Below, piece by piece: positions 8,785-16,729 of a stretch of 64,000 nt of DNA (its first letter is position 1; each line of letters starts with the position of its first letter). A program made the translations under genes and the position numbers. The stretch is from DASQPR01 sp963727415 (lineage in GTDB: Bacteria; Actinomycetota; Actinomycetes; Mycobacteriales; Micromonosporaceae). Location of the stretch: positions 310,001 to 374,000 of the forward strand of contig CAVSGF010000010.1 of the NCBI GenBank assembly GCA_963727415.1. The letters run 5' to 3'. Under the pieces are notes generated by a model. The model worked only from the letters and a program-made list of their open reading frames with translations. It was not told where the DNA came from and ran no database searches.

Positions 8785-8912
8785 GTGCGGAGCACGACGT
8801 GCAAACGGGCATGGTCGTGCGGAGCACGACGTGCAAACGGGCATGGTCGTGCGGAGCACGACGTGCAAACGGGCATGGTCGTGCGGAGCACGACGTATAA
8901 ACGAACAATGAC
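8785..8912 (+). repeat. 32-bp tandem repeat in a promoter region
   Basis: Three identical 32-bp units (8785-8816, 8817-8848, 8849-8880) and a fourth that keeps the first 16 bases and then diverges into TATAAA and the start codon at 8908. Each unit carries nested inverted repeats (GTGC-GGA-GCAC and CACG-A-CGTG). The 32-bp period is three helical turns, so bound proteins would sit on one face. There are no spacers, so this is not a CRISPR array. Confidence 0.9.
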
Positions 8913-9261
8913 CGTCGCGATGTCGGCCGAACGTTTCGAGGAACTCGTCGCGGACGCGCTCGACAGCATCCCGGAAGCGCTGATGGGCCTCCTCGACAAC
9001 GTGGTGATCCTGGTCGAGGACGACCCGCCGGATGGGCGCGGCAACCTGCTCGGGCTGTACGAGGGGTACGCGCTCACGTCGCGCACCACCGACTACGCAT
9101 TCGTCCTTCCGGACCGCATCACCATCTTCCGGCGCCCGATCCTCGGCGTCTGCCGGACCGAGGAGGACGTGATCCGGGAGGTACGCGTCACGGTGGTGCA
9201 CGAGATCGCTCACCACTTCGGCATCAGCGAGGCTCGCTTGCACGCCCTCGGCTGGGGCTAG
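8908..9261 (+). CDS. Metallopeptidase family (minimal zincin)
   Basis: 117 aa. The C-terminal motif HEIAHHFGI is an HExxH zinc site followed by a downstream acidic/His stretch, as in the small DUF1025-type 'metallopeptidase family' proteins of actinobacteria. The fold is about the smallest zincin known, and its substrates are not established. The ATG at 8908 is chosen: it begins the conserved region and follows a TATAAA sequence in the last unit of the 32-bp tandem repeat. Reading further upstream in frame would only translate the repeats. Its stop codon interlocks with that of the convergent SIS gene at CTAG (9258-9261). Confidence 0.82.
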   Translation: MTVAMSAERFEELVADALDSIPEALMGLLDNVVILVEDDPPDGRGNLLGLYEGYALTSRTTDYAFVLPDRITIFRRPILGVCRTEEDVIREVRVTVVHEIAHHFGISEARLHALGWG

Positions 9262-10205
9262 GCGCCTTCCGCCGGTGAGCCGGCCGCCCACCACGCGGCC
9301 GCGACCAGTTCCGCGACCAGTGTCTCGGTGAGCAGCCGGGTGAGGGGGTCGTGGTCGCCGCGGTACCGGATGCACTGCGCGGCGCCGGCCACCTCGTCGC
9401 CGACCGCCACCACGGTCGAGTCGCGCTGTCGCAGCCAGTCGAGCGCGGACTCGTCGTACCGGGAACCCGGGAACAGCAGCGCCCGGTAGTCCAGGGTCTT
9501 GGTCAGGTAGACGTCCACGTGTGCCCAGTCGCCGGTCTCGCTGGCGGTGGCCGGACGGCGCGGCCCCTCGCGCACCATCAGCGCCGACTGGCTCGCCGAT
9601 GACAGCCGTTCGGCAGGCGCGATGGCATGCACGCCGTGTGATCCGTCGAGCAGTTCCAGCGTTCGCGGTAGCCACTCGGCACGCCGGTCCAGAAGGTCGG
9701 CGGTCGCCGCCGCGGCGGCGCGGGCGGCGTCACCGCTCGTCCCGGCCGCCAGCGCCATGAGAAGGACCAGGCTGTGCTGGAACGTGCGGCAGGCCACTCC
9801 ACCGCGCTCGATCCCAGCGTGCATCCCGATCACCGACGCCGCCATCGCGGCGAGCGGCGAGTCCGGCTCGTTCGTCAGCGCGATCAGGCGAGGCTGGTAC
9901 GCCTCGGCGGCGGCCACGGTCTCGGCGCTGGTTCCGGTCGCGGAGATGGCGATGACCAGGGTGTCGTCGCTGTCCGGCAAGCTGCGCTCCACCGACGCGT
10001 ACTCGGCGATCGCCGCGATCCCGCGCCGTCGCAGTGCCAGCGCCGCCACCTCGGCGGCGTACCGGGAACTGCCCATGCCGAACAGCAGCACCTGGCGCGC
10101 ACCCCGCACGGCTCGCCATGGGTCCTCGACGTCCAGCCTCCGGGCCAGCGCCGTCAGCGCGGCCGGCTTGGCTTCAAGATCATCAAGAAACAGGTCGGGA
10201 TTCAT
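9258..10205 (-). CDS. SIS-domain sugar-phosphate isomerase/deaminase-like protein
   Basis: 315 aa with two SIS lobes. The first has the phosphosugar-binding pattern VLLFGMGSSRYAAEVAAL and later AISATGTSAETVAAAE; the second (from about residue 190) has HAIAPAERLSSASQSALMVREG and CIRYRGDHDPL. This is the fold of the isomerase half of glucosamine-6-phosphate synthase and AgaS-like deaminases, without the glutaminase domain. The start ATG overlaps the stop of the kinase gene (ATGA, 10202-10205), so the two are translationally coupled. With the kinase it probably handles an amino-sugar phosphate; the direction (isomerase or deaminase) is not readable. Confidence 0.8.
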   Translation of the reverse strand: MNPDLFLDDLEAKPAALTALARRLDVEDPWRAVRGARQVLLFGMGSSRYAAEVAALALRRRGIAAIAEYASVERSLPDSDDTLVIAISATGTSAETVAAAEAYQPRLIALTNEPDSPLAAMAASVIGMHAGIERGGVACRTFQHSLVLLMALAAGTSGDAARAAAAATADLLDRRAEWLPRTLELLDGSHGVHAIAPAERLSSASQSALMVREGPRRPATASETGDWAHVDVYLTKTLDYRALLFPGSRYDESALDWLRQRDSTVVAVGDEVAGAAQCIRYRGDHDPLTRLLTETLVAELVAAAWWAAGSPAEGA

Positions 10206-11308
10206 GACACTCCCCGGAACCACTCCCGCAGCACACCCATCGGGGCGTACCGCCATCTGGGCAGGAACCGAGCCGCGTAGAGCAGCTCGCGGCACTCCTG
10301 CTCGATCTCGAACGGGCGCAGCAAGGTGTGATTGAAGACCGCGGCCATGCCGCGGGACTTCAGCCCGGAACGGTACGCGCGGAGCAGGTCATCGGCGCTG
10401 ATCTCAGACCACAACCTGATCTCGTCACGGAACCGGCCCTCGGTCCGGCGATTCGCGATCTGCCCGACGTGCCACACGCTGGTACGCATCTGGGCAACGT
10501 CCCGGGCGGCCGGTTCGGGGGCGGTCCCGGCGACCGTCGGGTTGCCGTCGAAGTCGGTGACCGCGAGCCCGTCCCGCCACCGCAGCACCTGGCCGACATG
10601 TAGATCACCGTGCGGGTGGATGACCCGAACCAGATCCGCGTCGTCGGCCTTGGCGATCTCCGCCGCCAGGTACGGCTCCACGATCTGGAACCAGAGGGCA
10701 TCATCGCTGCCGGCCAGCACCTCACCCGCCTGCCGCAGCACGTCCATCCCGGCGCGGCCCCATCCGGGGTTGACCATGCCGGTCAGCGGTTCCGGAAATG
10801 TCGGCGATGGCGTCGCCAGCGCGGCATGCAACTCGGCCGCGAGCAGGCCGAGCGAGGAGGCGAAGTCGGCCGGCGGACCGCCGTGGCAGGCGTCGATCAG
10901 CGCGTCGACGCACCAATCCCAGCCGTCGACGGCGTCGGGCAGGTACGCCGAGACCAGCGCGACCAGGTCGTCGGCTCGGTGCAGCGACGCGTACGGCGTG
11001 GGGATCCGCTCGAACCCGACGGTGGCCAGATGCCCGAGCATGATCGGAGCGCGGGCGTGCGGGACCGGGGACCGCATCCACTTCACGACGACACGATCGC
11101 CGACCACCACGGAGAAGTTGGTTTGATCGGCCGTTATCGGGCGCTCGTCCAGCGGGCCGTCCGGCAATGGCGCGAGGCGGCGCGCGGTCAGGCGGGACCC
11201 ATTCGAACCGGGCACATCGACGTGGACGGCGATGTCCGCACTGGCCCCATCGGTCAGAGCGCGAACGAGCGCGGCCGACGCGCCTTCGGGGATCGGGTGG
11301 TCGTTCAT
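10202..11308 (-). CDS. Maltokinase/glucosamine-kinase-like phosphotransferase
   Basis: 368 aa of the aminoglycoside-phosphotransferase/maltokinase fold. The catalytic loop HGDLHVGQVLR and the metal-binding DFDGNP are present, with the PAARDVAQM helix that follows in actinobacterial sugar kinases. Maltokinases usually have DFEGEP; as I recall, DFDGNP occurs in the actinobacterial glucosamine kinase branch, so glucosamine is the more likely acceptor. Adjacency to a SIS-domain gene supports amino-sugar metabolism. It overlaps both neighbours by 4 bp (TetR upstream, SIS downstream). Kinase confidence is high; substrate confidence is moderate. Confidence 0.78.
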   Translation of the reverse strand: MNDHPIPEGASAALVRALTDGASADIAVHVDVPGSNGSRLTARRLAPLPDGPLDERPITADQTNFSVVVGDRVVVKWMRSPVPHARAPIMLGHLATVGFERIPTPYASLHRADDLVALVSAYLPDAVDGWDWCVDALIDACHGGPPADFASSLGLLAAELHAALATPSPTFPEPLTGMVNPGWGRAGMDVLRQAGEVLAGSDDALWFQIVEPYLAAEIAKADDADLVRVIHPHGDLHVGQVLRWRDGLAVTDFDGNPTVAGTAPEPAARDVAQMRTSVWHVGQIANRRTEGRFRDEIRLWSEISADDLLRAYRSGLKSRGMAAVFNHTLLRPFEIEQECRELLYAARFLPRWRYAPMGVLREWFRGVS

Positions 11309-11994
11309 CCGGCGATCCCGTCGGCTCCGGCGATCCCGTCGGTCTCCGTACCTTTCCCGTCGCGCCCGTCAAGCCCGTCGCGCCCGTCAAGCCCGTCGAG
11401 CGGGTTGCCGGTGGCCTGCCGGGCGTACGACAGGATCAGCTCGACCGCCTCGGCGGTGCCGAGCACCGGGTGGCGGGCCACGATCCGGTACCCGTACGCG
11501 TCCTCGAGGGCGACCAGGTTCCGGGCGATGGTCAGTGAGTCGGTGCTGAGTGTGAACACACCTCGGGCGGCGCCGAGCTCCAGGATCGACTGGTAGAGCG
11601 AGACCTGGCGGTCGTACAGCGTGGTGAGCAGCGCGGCGTACACCCGGTTGCGGCCGGCCGCGCCGCCCAATTCGCACAGCAACCGCACGTCCGCGTCATC
11701 GGCGTCGGTCGGCAGCCCGGACCGAATGGTCCGGATGAGCTTGCCGGCCGGATCGGTCACGTCGGCCAGTTGCCGCACCCTGGCTTCGTAGAACCGCTCC
11801 ATCCCGGCGTGATGAGCATCGATCAACAGGTCACGCAGGTCCGGGTAGTGATAGAGAACCGTGCCGGAGGACAGCCCGGCCTGCTCGGCGACCTGGTTGA
11901 GAGCGACCGAATCGGTGCCGTGCACGATCATCGCGCGCCGGGCCGCCTCGATCAGGTCGGCTCGGCGCTCGGCCCGCGACTTGCGGCTGTTCAT
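11305..11994 (-). CDS. TetR family regulator with collagen-like C-terminal tail
   Basis: 229 aa. The N-terminal HTH (VALNQVAEQAGLSSGTVLYHYP) is followed by a helical ligand-binding domain of normal length. The last ~28 residues are unusual: Gly-X-Y triplets (GLDGRDGLDGRDGKG) then ADGIAG repeated twice, encoded by two 18-bp direct duplications. The ATG at 11994 is preferred over a GTG at 12006. It heads the TetR-kinase-SIS operon, with ATGA overlap into the kinase, and faces a glycosyltransferase across a 300-bp region rich in palindromes, so it probably represses that promoter and its own. Confidence 0.85.
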   Translation of the reverse strand: MNSRKSRAERRADLIEAARRAMIVHGTDSVALNQVAEQAGLSSGTVLYHYPDLRDLLIDAHHAGMERFYEARVRQLADVTDPAGKLIRTIRSGLPTDADDADVRLLCELGGAAGRNRVYAALLTTLYDRQVSLYQSILELGAARGVFTLSTDSLTIARNLVALEDAYGYRIVARHPVLGTAEAVELILSYARQATGNPLDGLDGRDGLDGRDGKGTETDGIAGADGIAG

Positions 11995-12181
11995 CGGCCC
12001 TCCCACCGGCTGCCCGCTCCATGCGGCCCCGAGGCGGCCTCGCCTTCGGGTTGGACTCGCCGCCGCTCACCGCAGGACCCGCTCACCGCAGGACCCGGCC
12101 ACCGTCTCGCGACGACGCCGATCTCGCGCTGGTCACTGCCGCCGCAGGCCGTGCCGCGACCCGGGCGACATTTGAGTTCGA

Positions 12182-12223
12182 ATGCAATTGAGTCCCGATG
12201 CAATTGAGTCCGGATGCAATTGC
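12182..12223. repeat. Three 16-bp direct repeats around CAATTG
   Basis: ATGCAATTGAGTCC recurs at 12182 and 12198, and its first 9 bases again at 12214, giving a 16-bp period. Each unit contains the palindrome CAATTG. It lies between tetR and the divergent glycosyltransferase and is clearly more A/T-rich than the neighbourhood. Likely regulatory. Confidence 0.7.
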
Positions 12224-12246
12224 CCCCGAAGCCATCCTGCCTTGTG

Positions 12247-12286
12247 TTGACTGTACTAGGTCAAGCTTGTTGAATTGCGATTCAAC
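12247..12286 (+). promoter_or_regulatory. Promoter with two 18-bp inverted repeats (TetR operator candidates)
   Basis: TTGACT (12247-12252) and TTGAAT (12270-12275), 17 bp apart, form a plausible -35/-10 for the glycosyltransferase. TTGAC-N8-GTCAA (12247-12264) covers the -35, and GTTGAAT-N4-ATTCAAC (12269-12286) covers the -10. Both are 18 bp, within the range of TetR-family operators, and lie next to the tetR gene. Binding would block RNA polymerase. Assignment to this TetR is inference. Confidence 0.55.
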
Positions 12287-12306
12287 TACCTGCGAACGGA
12301 GCTGCC

Positions 12307-13590
12307 ATGTCGTTGACAGTGTTGTTCATGCCGGAGAGCGCATACGGGCCGACCAACAACTGCATCGGCATCGCCGACGTGCTCCGGCGTCGCGGGCACC
12401 GGGCGGTATTCGCCGCGGAGGCCTCCTGGCAAGGCAAGCTGACCGCGCTCGGGTTCGACGAGGACCTGGTCACGTTGGCACCGCCAGCGCCCGACGCCGG
12501 CGAGCAGGACGCCGGGCAATTCTGGAAGGACTTCATCCGCGACACCGCGCCGGAGTTCCGCAAGCCGACCATCGAGCAGCTCGACACCTGGGTCAAGCCG
12601 GTCTGGCTGGAGTTGATCAATGGCGCCAAGTACTGCCAGCGGCAACTGCTCGACATCATCGAGCGGGTGCGCCCGGACGTGATCGTCGAGGACAACGTCG
12701 TGGCGTTCCCCGCGCTCAACACCGCGGGCGTACCGTTCGTCCGGATCGTGTCGTGCAACCCGCTGGAGATCAAGGGTGACGGCATCGCGCCGGTCTTCTC
12801 CGGCTACCCGGCCGACGGCCGCGGCGGCTGGGCCGAGTTCCGCGCCGAGTACGACCGCACGCACCGCCCGATGTGGACGGAGTTCGACCAGTGGGTGCGG
12901 GATCAGGGCGCGCCGGGCCTGCCGGACCTGGAGTTCATCGGCGAGGGCGACCTCAACCTGTACGTATACCCGTCGATCGCGGACTACACCGACGACCGGC
13001 CCCTCGGACCGACCTGGCAGCGGCTGGAGTCATCGGTGCGCGAGACCGACGAGGCGTTCAACCTTCCTCCGGAACTGGCCGGCCGGGACGGCGCGCTGAT
13101 CTACTTCTCGCTGGGATCGCTCGGCTCGGCCGACGTCGAGTTGATGCGACGGGTGATCGCCGCGCTCGCGCAGACCCCGCACCGGTACATCGTCTCGAAG
13201 GGACCGCTGCACGCCGAGATCGAGTTGGCTGACAACATGTGGGGCGCGGAGTTCCTGCCCCAGACGTCGATCATCCCGATGGCTGACCTGGTGATCACCC
13301 ATGGTGGCAACAACACCACCACCGAGGCGCTGCACTTCGGCAAGCCGATGATCGTGCTGCCCCTGTTCTGGGACCAGTACGACAATGCCCAGCGGGTCCA
13401 CGAACTCGGGCTCGGCGTACGCCTCGACCCGTACCGATTCACCGACGCCGAACTGCACGGCGCGATCGAGCGGCTGCTCGGCGACGCCGGATTGCGTGAC
13501 CGGCTGACCGCCGCGGGCGCGCAGATCCGGGCGGCCGACGGCCTGCGCGCCGCCGCCGATGCCATCGAGAAGCTCGGCACCGGCCGATGA
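12307..13590 (+). CDS. GT1-family glycosyltransferase (MGT-like)
   Basis: 427 aa, two-lobed GT-B fold. The N-terminal lobe starts with VLFMPESAYGPTNNCIGIADVL (acceptor side). The C-terminal lobe has the donor-sugar site ITHGGNNTTTEAL followed by GKPMIVLPLFWDQYDNAQRV, the GT1/macrolide-glycosyltransferase signature. It transfers a sugar from a UDP- or dTDP-sugar to a small hydrophobic acceptor, which cannot be named here. The ATG is preceded by GGAG at 5 nt. It overlaps the aldehyde dehydrogenase by 4 bp (ATGA) and so forms an operon with it, divergent from tetR-kinase-SIS. Confidence 0.85.
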   Translation: MSLTVLFMPESAYGPTNNCIGIADVLRRRGHRAVFAAEASWQGKLTALGFDEDLVTLAPPAPDAGEQDAGQFWKDFIRDTAPEFRKPTIEQLDTWVKPVWLELINGAKYCQRQLLDIIERVRPDVIVEDNVVAFPALNTAGVPFVRIVSCNPLEIKGDGIAPVFSGYPADGRGGWAEFRAEYDRTHRPMWTEFDQWVRDQGAPGLPDLEFIGEGDLNLYVYPSIADYTDDRPLGPTWQRLESSVRETDEAFNLPPELAGRDGALIYFSLGSLGSADVELMRRVIAALAQTPHRYIVSKGPLHAEIELADNMWGAEFLPQTSIIPMADLVITHGGNNTTTEALHFGKPMIVLPLFWDQYDNAQRVHELGLGVRLDPYRFTDAELHGAIERLLGDAGLRDRLTAAGAQIRAADGLRAAADAIEKLGTGR

Positions 13591-14993
13591 CCGTACTGGT
13601 CAACCCGGCCACCGGGGACACCATCACGGATGTGCCGGACACCCCGCCCGATCAGGTCGCGGCCGCGGTGGCGACGGCGCGGCGGGCATTCCGGGAGTGG
13701 CGCGACGCCACGCCCGCACAGCGCGCCGGCGTGTTGCTGCGGGTCGCCGATCTGGTTGAGGCGAACGCCGACACGCTGACCGCGCTGGAGGTCGAGGAGA
13801 CCGGCAAGCCGGCCCCGGTAGTACGCGACGGCGAGCTGCCGTTCGGCGTGGACAACCTGCGGTTCTTCGCCGGGGCGGCGCGCTCGCTCGACGGCACCGG
13901 CGCGGGCACGCTGTCGGCCGGGTACACCTCGATGCTGGTCCGGCGCCCGATCGGCGTGATCGGGTCGATCGCACCGTGGAACTTCCCGCTGGTGATGGCG
14001 ATCTGGAAAATCGGTCCGGCGATCGCGGCCGGGAACGCGGTCGTCATCAAGCCGGCGCCCCAGACTCCTCGCTCGACGATGGCCCTGGCCCGGCTATTCG
14101 ACGAGGCGGGGGCGCCACCCGGCCTGGTGACCGCGGTGACCGGTGGTGCGGCGGTCGGCGAGGCCCTGGTCGACGACGACGGCATCGACATGGTCAGCGT
14201 GACCGGCTCGACGCGTACCGGCCGGTCGGTGATGCGTGGGGCCGGCGGCCGGGTCAAGCGGGTGCACCTGGAGTTGGGCGGGAAGGCACCAGCGCTGGTG
14301 TTCGACGACGCCGACCTGGACGAGATGGCCGGCGGCGTGGCGATGGGCGCCACCTACAACACCGGCCAGGACTGCACCGCCGCGACCCGGGTCTACGTCG
14401 AGCGGTCCCGGTATGACGACGCGGTGGCGGCGCTGGTCGCCGCCGTGGAGCGGGTCCGGCCGGGCGACCCCTGGGCTCCGGACACCGACATCGGCCCACT
14501 CGTCTCGGCCGAGCATCGCGAGCGAGTTCACGGGTACGTCACACGCGCACAGGCCGATGGCGCCCGGGTTCTGACCGGCGGTGGGTCGGCCGGCGACACC
14601 GGCTTCTACTACCGGCCCACGGTCATCGCGGATGCCCATCAGCGCAGCGAGATCGTCCAGGGCGAGGTGTTCGGGCCGGTGGTCGTGGTGCTGCCGTTCG
14701 ACGGCGAGGACGATGGCGTGGAGATGGCGAACGATTCCCGCTACGGCCTCGCCTCGTCGGTGTGGACCCGGGACGTCGGCCGCGCGCTGCGGGTATCTCA
14801 CCGGCTCGATGTCGGCGTCACCTGGATCAACGATCACCTGCCGATCGCTTCGGAGGCGCCGCACGGCGGTGTCAAGGGCTCCGGCTTCGGCAAAGACATG
14901 AGCCAGGAGGCGGTAAGCGAGTACTCAGTGACCCGGCACATCATGATCAAGCACGCCGCGGCGGCCGGCCGCGACTCGTTCCGGCCGGCTTGA
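13587..14993 (+). CDS. NAD(P)-dependent aldehyde dehydrogenase
   Basis: 468 aa. Catalytic Cys263 (GQDCTAA) and general base Glu229 (LELGGKAP), 34 residues apart as in the superfamily. Cofactor-binding segments are PWNFPLVMAIWKIGPAIAAG and VTGSTRTG. Oxidises an aldehyde to an acid; overall it looks closest to the aminobutyraldehyde/betaine aldehyde dehydrogenase branch. Translationally coupled to the glycosyltransferase upstream, which suggests a joint role in modifying or detoxifying one substrate under TetR control. Substrate not determined. Confidence 0.88.
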   Translation: MTVLVNPATGDTITDVPDTPPDQVAAAVATARRAFREWRDATPAQRAGVLLRVADLVEANADTLTALEVEETGKPAPVVRDGELPFGVDNLRFFAGAARSLDGTGAGTLSAGYTSMLVRRPIGVIGSIAPWNFPLVMAIWKIGPAIAAGNAVVIKPAPQTPRSTMALARLFDEAGAPPGLVTAVTGGAAVGEALVDDDGIDMVSVTGSTRTGRSVMRGAGGRVKRVHLELGGKAPALVFDDADLDEMAGGVAMGATYNTGQDCTAATRVYVERSRYDDAVAALVAAVERVRPGDPWAPDTDIGPLVSAEHRERVHGYVTRAQADGARVLTGGGSAGDTGFYYRPTVIADAHQRSEIVQGEVFGPVVVVLPFDGEDDGVEMANDSRYGLASSVWTRDVGRALRVSHRLDVGVTWINDHLPIASEAPHGGVKGSGFGKDMSQEAVSEYSVTRHIMIKHAAAAGRDSFRPA

Positions 14994-15033
14994 CCGGTCA
15001 GCGTTCTCCGGCTGCGGCCTGGCCGGCACCGGC

Positions 15034-16254
15034 TTACCCGAGTTTCACCGCCACACCGCCATCGGAGATGCTGGCCGAGCCCGTGATCGTTACGTCCATG
15101 TCACCGGTCTTGGTCCGCGAAAACAGCCCGAAGAACCCGCTCGTCGTGGCCTCGTAGTGCACGACCGCCGAGTGCCCACCATCGTCGAAGGTCACGGTTC
15201 CATCGGCGCCGACCTTGGCCTTCACCTTCGGATGCTGGGTGATCGACCATTTCATCGTGGCGCTCGTGTCGCTGTACCGGAATGGACAGCCGTTTGGCGT
15301 CGGCGAGGTGCTCTGAGCGCAGGCGTCCAGCGCATGGTTGACCGCCGACTGGATCGCCGCGTCGGCACCGGTCGCCAGGGTCGGCGCCGGGATCCAGACG
15401 TCGGCCTTGACCGCACCCGACGAGTCGCTGTACGTGGCGCGAGCGGTCGCCGGCGCGATCAGGCGATCTCCCTTGACCGAAGCGTGGTACCCGCCGGGGA
15501 AGGCCACCGCCTGCGCCGCGCCGTGCGGGTAGTCAATGCCGTTCACCTGAACCGACCGGCCCCTGGCACCGCTGACGGCCACCGTGATGAACGGTGCCTT
15601 CAACCGGTACTCCCCACCGGTCTCGATCAAAGTCAGGTCCTGACGGACAGGGGTGCCGTCGATTGAGTAAGCCACCGTCACGACCCGGGCGGCGCGACCG
15701 CCGTCGACGGTCGTGCGGACCGACTTGACCACGGTGGCCTCACTCGGCCGATCCTCGGGCTTGACCAGCGCCGCCGAGGCGAGCAGCGGGTACTCAGATC
15801 CGGTATACGAGGCGGAATCGTCGACCAGCGCCAGCGCGGACCTGGTGTCACCCTCGGCGAGTGCCGTGAAGTACTTGCGCGCCACCTGCGCCTCGGGCGA
15901 CTGATCGGACCGGAAGTGGAACAGCACCCCGACCGCGCCCGCGAGCACCACCAGGGTTACCGCCGCGATGACCCACCAGCGGGCACGGTGGCTACGGCCA
16001 CGGCGGCGTCCGTACGGATCGTGGTACGCCGGTTCGTCGTAACTGCCGCCGGGATAATGCGGTCCACTCAGAGTGGGTGCGTCCCATCCCGGCTTGCCCC
16101 GGTCGCGACGCACCGGTACGGCCGCGGAGCCGGACACGTAGCGCACGCCGTCACCGCCCGCTCCGGCTTGCGCCGTCTGATCGCCGTTGGCGTCGAGGTC
16201 GACCGTCTTAGCGACCCCGGTGTCGTCCTGCGCGCCGGATTCCGCCTGCTCCAT
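15034..16254 (-). CDS. Single-pass membrane protein with large extracellular domain, unknown function
   Basis: 406 aa. A disordered, charged cytoplasmic N-terminus (about 1-90) rich in Gly, Asp, Pro and Arg precedes one transmembrane segment (WWVIAAVTLVVLAGAVGVLF). Outside, a helical region (SPEAQVARKYFTALAEGDTRSALALVDD) resembles the DUF4878/NTF2-like start seen in actinobacterial anchored proteins, followed by beta-rich repeats. One Cys pair (DACAQSTSPTPNGC) could form a disulfide. The start at 16254 (MEQAESG) is chosen because upstream codons are low-complexity. Converges on the aldehyde dehydrogenase with a 40-bp gap. Confidence 0.7.
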   Translation of the reverse strand: MEQAESGAQDDTGVAKTVDLDANGDQTAQAGAGGDGVRYVSGSAAVPVRRDRGKPGWDAPTLSGPHYPGGSYDEPAYHDPYGRRRGRSHRARWWVIAAVTLVVLAGAVGVLFHFRSDQSPEAQVARKYFTALAEGDTRSALALVDDSASYTGSEYPLLASAALVKPEDRPSEATVVKSVRTTVDGGRAARVVTVAYSIDGTPVRQDLTLIETGGEYRLKAPFITVAVSGARGRSVQVNGIDYPHGAAQAVAFPGGYHASVKGDRLIAPATARATYSDSSGAVKADVWIPAPTLATGADAAIQSAVNHALDACAQSTSPTPNGCPFRYSDTSATMKWSITQHPKVKAKVGADGTVTFDDGGHSAVVHYEATTSGFFGLFSRTKTGDMDVTITGSASISDGGVAVKLG

Positions 16255-16618
16255 CGCCCCAACCAGCCCTTCCGCCGAGCAACCCTTCCGCCGAGCAACC
16301 TCGAGGTGACGACCCGCCAACCGGCGGCCACCTTCGACGCCTTCCGCTCGTCTACCGTACGGGAAACGAGCTGAGACGGCTGAGAGGTGTTTGCCCGGCG
16401 GCACTTGGCCCGGCATCTGGCTGGACAAATCGGGCTCGCGATCGGTTGGGGGCCGTTTCCGGGTTCTGAGCCTCCTGACGGCCCCCGATCACCCAATTCG
16501 GTCCGGGCCACGATCCCGCCGGCTTCGGGCGTCCGTAGTCGGTGCAAGATCCTGTGCACGTGACGTCGCCATAGCGCGCCTGGTGCTCAAGATCGTGCAC
16601 TTGATCATGGAGCGGGGG
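16255..16618. other. Intergenic region without a recognisable gene
   Basis: No frame here looks coding. A 16-bp tandem duplication (CCCTTCCGCCGAGCAA) lies just upstream of the membrane-protein gene and may be part of its promoter region. The rest shows nothing I can name. Confidence 0.4.
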
Positions 16619-16667
16619 GCGAGATGCCCCACCCGGCGACAGCCTCTACCACGGTGGGGTGCCTCGC
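16619..16667 (-). terminator. Hairpin downstream of debranching-enzyme gene
   Basis: GCGAG and CCCCACC (16619-16633) pair with GGTGGGG and CTCGC (16653-16667) around a 3x3 internal loop and a 19-nt apical loop. It lies 63 nt past the stop of the glycogen-debranching-type gene on the minus strand, so it probably ends that transcript. Confidence 0.5.
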
Positions 16668-16729
16668 TCGCACAACCGGTAGCGCATCGCACCGCTGGGG
16701 TGTGAAGCGTTACCGGCCGGTGTCGAGCG

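Noticed and set aside
8785..8912. CRISPR array
   Set aside because: Units are directly adjacent with no spacers and no cas genes are nearby.
10610..11596. 328-codon plus-strand frame opposite the kinase and TetR genes
   Set aside because: No recognisable motifs, low complexity (Arg, Gly, Gln), and fully opposite two conserved genes.
12007..14993. Secondary-metabolite biosynthetic cluster around the glycosyltransferase
   Set aside because: No polyketide, peptide or terpene synthase, nor sugar-nucleotide genes, within the window.
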